Source of the DNA: Mycobacterium sp. Marseille-P9652
GTDB taxonomy: Bacteria; Actinomycetota; Actinomycetes; Mycobacteriales; Mycobacteriaceae
Reading direction: 5' to 3'
NCBI RefSeq assembly: GCF_902652685.1
Contig: NZ_CACRUY010000008.1
Span: forward strand, 62,001 to 126,000
Length of the DNA: 64,000 nucleotides
The notes beneath the pieces were generated by a model. It was not told the origin of the DNA and searched no databases. It worked only from the letters and a program-made list of their open reading frames with translations. A program made the translations under genes and the position numbers. Positions 62,143 through 64,000 of the stretch are shown piece after piece (positions within the stretch are counted from its first letter, which is position 1; every line of letters begins with the position of its first letter).

Positions 62143-63660
62143 GTGGCGGAAGAGAGTCGCGGACAGCGCGGGTCGGGGTACGGCCTCGGGCTGTCGACGC
62201 GGACACAGGTTACGGGCTACCAGTTCCTGGCCCGCCGGACCGCGATGGCGCTCACCCGGTGGCGAGTGCGCATGGAGATCGAGCCGGGCCGGCGGCAGAC
62301 GCTCGCCGTGGTGGCGTCGGTGTCCGCGGCGCTCGTGATCTGCCTGGGAGCGTTGCTCTACTCCTTCATCAGCCCGTCCGGCCAGATCAACGAGTCGCCC
62401 ATCATCGCCGACAAGGACTCCGGTGCCCTCTACGTGCGCGTGGGCGACAAGCTGTACCCCGCGCTCAACCTGGCGTCGGCGCGGCTGATCACCGGCCGCC
62501 CGGACAACCCGCACCCGGTGCGGTCCAGCCAGATCGCGAGCATGCCGCACGGGCCTCTGGTCGGCATCCCGGGCGCCCCCAATGCCTTCGCCCCCAAGAG
62601 CCCGTCCACCTCGTCCTGGCTGGTGTGCGACACCGTGGCCGGCTCGACCGGAGCGGGTGCGCCGTCCGGCGTCACCGTCACCGTCATCGACGGCAGCCCC
62701 GACCTGTCGAACCACCGCCGGGTGCTGAACGGGTCGGACGCCGTGGTGCTCAACTACAACGGCGACGCCTGGGTGATCCGGCAGGGACGCCGGTCGCGCA
62801 TCGATGCCACGAACCGGTCGGTGCTGCTGCCCCTGGGCCTCACCCCGGAGCAGGTGAGCATGGCCAAGCCGATGAGCCGCGCGCTGTTCGACGCGCTGCC
62901 GGTGGGGCCCGAGCTGACGGTTCCCGAGGTGCAGAACGCGGGCGCCCCGGCGACGTTCCAGGGCGCCCCGGGCCCGATCGGCACGGTGATCGTCACGCCG
63001 CAGATCAGTGGGCCGCAACAGTATTCGCTCGTGCTCGCCGACGGCGTGCAGACGCTGCCGCCCCTGGTGGCCCAGATCCTGCAGAACTCCGGCCCGGGCA
63101 ACACCAAGCCGGTGACCGTGGAGCCGGCCGCGCTGGCGAAGATGCCGGTGGTCAACAAGCTGGACCTGTCCTCTTACCCGGACACCCCGCTGAACGTCAT
63201 GGACATCCGCGAGAACCCGGCGACGTGCTGGTGGTGGGAGAAGACGTCCGGTGAGAACCGCGCCCGCATCCAGGTCGTGTCCGGGCCGAGCCTCCCGATC
63301 GAGCAGAAGAACATGGGCAAGGTGGTGTCGCTGGTGAAGGCCGACACCACCGGCCGCGAGGCCGACCAGGTCTACTTCGCTTCCGACCACGCCAACTTCG
63401 TGGCCGTCACCGGCAACGACCCCGGCTCCAAGACCACCGAATCGATGTGGTGGCTGACCGATGCCGGGGCCCGGTTCGGCGTGGACGACACCCGCGAGGT
63501 GCGCGAGGCGCTCGGCCTCAAGGGCCAGCCGAGCCTGGCGCCCTGGGTGGCGCTGCGGCTCCTGCCGCAAGGTCCGACCCTGTCGCGCGCCGACGCGCTG
63601 GTGGAGCACGACACCCTACCCATGGACATGTCCCCGGCAGAATTGGCGGTACCCCGATGA
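62143..63660 (+). CDS. eccB5: ESX-5 type VII secretion membrane protein EccB5
   Basis: EccB5 has 505 residues and is a core part of the ESX-5 membrane complex, which exports PE/PPE proteins. A cytoplasmic N-terminus of about 45 residues leads to one membrane helix (SAALVICLGALLYSFI region) and a large periplasmic domain with repeated strands and a conserved Cys pair (WLVCDTV and ATCWWWE). The sequence is nearly that of M. tuberculosis Rv1782 as I recall it (506 residues). The start is GTG 62143. Its stop overlaps the eccC5 ATG as ATGA, so the two are translated together. Confidence 0.95.
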   Translation: MAEESRGQRGSGYGLGLSTRTQVTGYQFLARRTAMALTRWRVRMEIEPGRRQTLAVVASVSAALVICLGALLYSFISPSGQINESPIIADKDSGALYVRVGDKLYPALNLASARLITGRPDNPHPVRSSQIASMPHGPLVGIPGAPNAFAPKSPSTSSWLVCDTVAGSTGAGAPSGVTVTVIDGSPDLSNHRRVLNGSDAVVLNYNGDAWVIRQGRRSRIDATNRSVLLPLGLTPEQVSMAKPMSRALFDALPVGPELTVPEVQNAGAPATFQGAPGPIGTVIVTPQISGPQQYSLVLADGVQTLPPLVAQILQNSGPGNTKPVTVEPAALAKMPVVNKLDLSSYPDTPLNVMDIRENPATCWWWEKTSGENRARIQVVSGPSLPIEQKNMGKVVSLVKADTTGREADQVYFASDHANFVAVTGNDPGSKTTESMWWLTDAGARFGVDDTREVREALGLKGQPSLAPWVALRLLPQGPTLSRADALVEHDTLPMDMSPAELAVPR

Positions 63661-64000
63661 AACGTGGATTCGCAAGGCCGACACCGGAGAAGCCTCCGGT
63701 CATCAAGCCGGAGAACATCGTCCTCCCGACGCCGCTGAGCATCCCGCCGCCGGAGGGCAAGCCGTGGTGGCTGATCGTGGTCGGTGTCGTGGTGATCGGC
63801 CTGCTGGGCGGCATGGTCGCGATGGTCTTCGCCAGTGGGTCACACGTGTTCGGCGGCGCCGGCGCGATCTTCCCGATCTTCATGGTCGGCGGGATGATGA
63901 TGATGATGTTCGGCGGCCGGTTCGGCGGCCAGCAGCAGATGAGCCGGCCCAAGCTGGACGCGATGCGCGCCCAGTTCATGCTGATGCTGGACATGCTGCG
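63657..64000 (+). CDS. eccC5: ESX-5 type VII secretion ATPase EccC5, N-terminal part (cut by window edge)
   Basis: Only the first 114 codons are present. They encode MKRGFARPTPEKPP, a Pro-rich cytoplasmic segment, then two membrane helices (WWLIVVGVVVIGLLGGMV and GAIFPIFMVGGMMMMMF) and the start of the linker to the stalk (MSRPKLDAMRAQF). This matches the N-terminus of EccC5 (Rv1783), the FtsK/SpoIIIE-type ATPase that recognises ESX substrates. The ATPase domains lie outside the window. The ATG overlaps the eccB5 stop. Confidence 0.95.
   Translation, partial: MKRGFARPTPEKPPVIKPENIVLPTPLSIPPPEGKPWWLIVVGVVVIGLLGGMVAMVFASGSHVFGGAGAIFPIFMVGGMMMMMFGGRFGGQQQMSRPKLDAMRAQFMLMLDML

Overview
The window is about 68-70% GC and densely coded on both strands. 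It comes from a slow-growing mycobacterium, most likely a non-tuberculous species of M. avium complex type. The right edge carries malQ followed by eccB and the first part of eccC of the ESX-5 type VII secretion locus, and ESX-5 occurs only in slow growers. The stretch from about 46.1 to 54.8 kb matches, from memory, the M. tuberculosis order WS/DGAT (Rv1760-like), IclR regulator (Rv1773c), FAD oxidase (Rv1774), DAPG-hydrolase-like protein (Rv1775), Rv1779c, Rv1780, malQ (Rv1781c), eccB5. The TetR/cyp144 pair expected after Rv1775 is missing, and about 5 kb of other genes lie between the Rv1780 homologue and malQ. There are no rRNA or tRNA genes, CRISPR arrays or intact insertion sequences that I can see.

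Region by region. (1) 0-5.3 kb: an amidohydrolase cut by the window edge, a membrane Ser/Thr protein kinase, an alpha/beta hydrolase, an FHA plus double-HTH protein and a small secreted protein. (2) 5.3-9.5 kb: nitronate monooxygenase-like protein, arylsulfatase, Gfo/Idh oxidoreductase, small secreted protein. (3) 9.5-17.85 kb: a TetR regulator, then a plus-strand catabolic operon of cytochrome P450, mycofactocin-type SDR, crotonase-like protein, tandem CaiB/BaiF CoA-transferase, SDR and an APH-fold kinase, several joined by ATGA or GTGA overlaps. (4) 17.9-19.3 kb: a 13E12-family DUF222/HNH protein with a consensus mycobacterial SOS box over its start codon. (5) 19.3-23.6 kb, minus strand: TetR, P450 and two M24-fold proteins in one overlapping operon. 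(6) 23.7-32.9 kb: mixed small genes, including a Ddn-like F420 protein, DUF2231 protein, lipoprotein, SigF-type sigma factor, SDR, tandem YbjQ-fold protein, NTF2-like protein, cutinase, two TetR regulators and a methyltransferase.

(7) 33-43.9 kb: a second catabolic island. Eight minus-strand genes run with almost no gaps: mycofactocin-type SDR, E1-alpha, E1-beta, a free lipoyl domain, enoyl-CoA hydratase, FadD, Rieske oxygenase and a KstD-like flavoprotein. They end at a strong hairpin. A convergent enoyl-CoA hydratase and a divergent CaiB CoA-transferase flank them. Together these genes can activate a substrate as a CoA thioester, desaturate or hydroxylate it, hydrate it, oxidise an alcohol and decarboxylate a 2-oxo acid; the substrate is not evident from sequence. 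(8) 43.9-48 kb: a CstR-like two-cysteine repressor with two matching operators and a DUF302 partner, an M28 peptidase, a WS/DGAT acyltransferase and a stand-alone ANTAR protein. (9) 48-64 kb: the IclR/FAD-oxidase/DAPG-hydrolase unit, small secreted proteins, a DUF4407 membrane protein, a DUF2505 protein, a b561-molybdopterin fusion, an NTF2-like protein, an LLM oxidoreductase, malQ and the start of ESX-5.

The overall theme is lipid, terpenoid or aromatic catabolism that relies on P450, Rieske, mycofactocin and F420 chemistry, under many local TetR/IclR regulators whose palindromic operators can often be seen.
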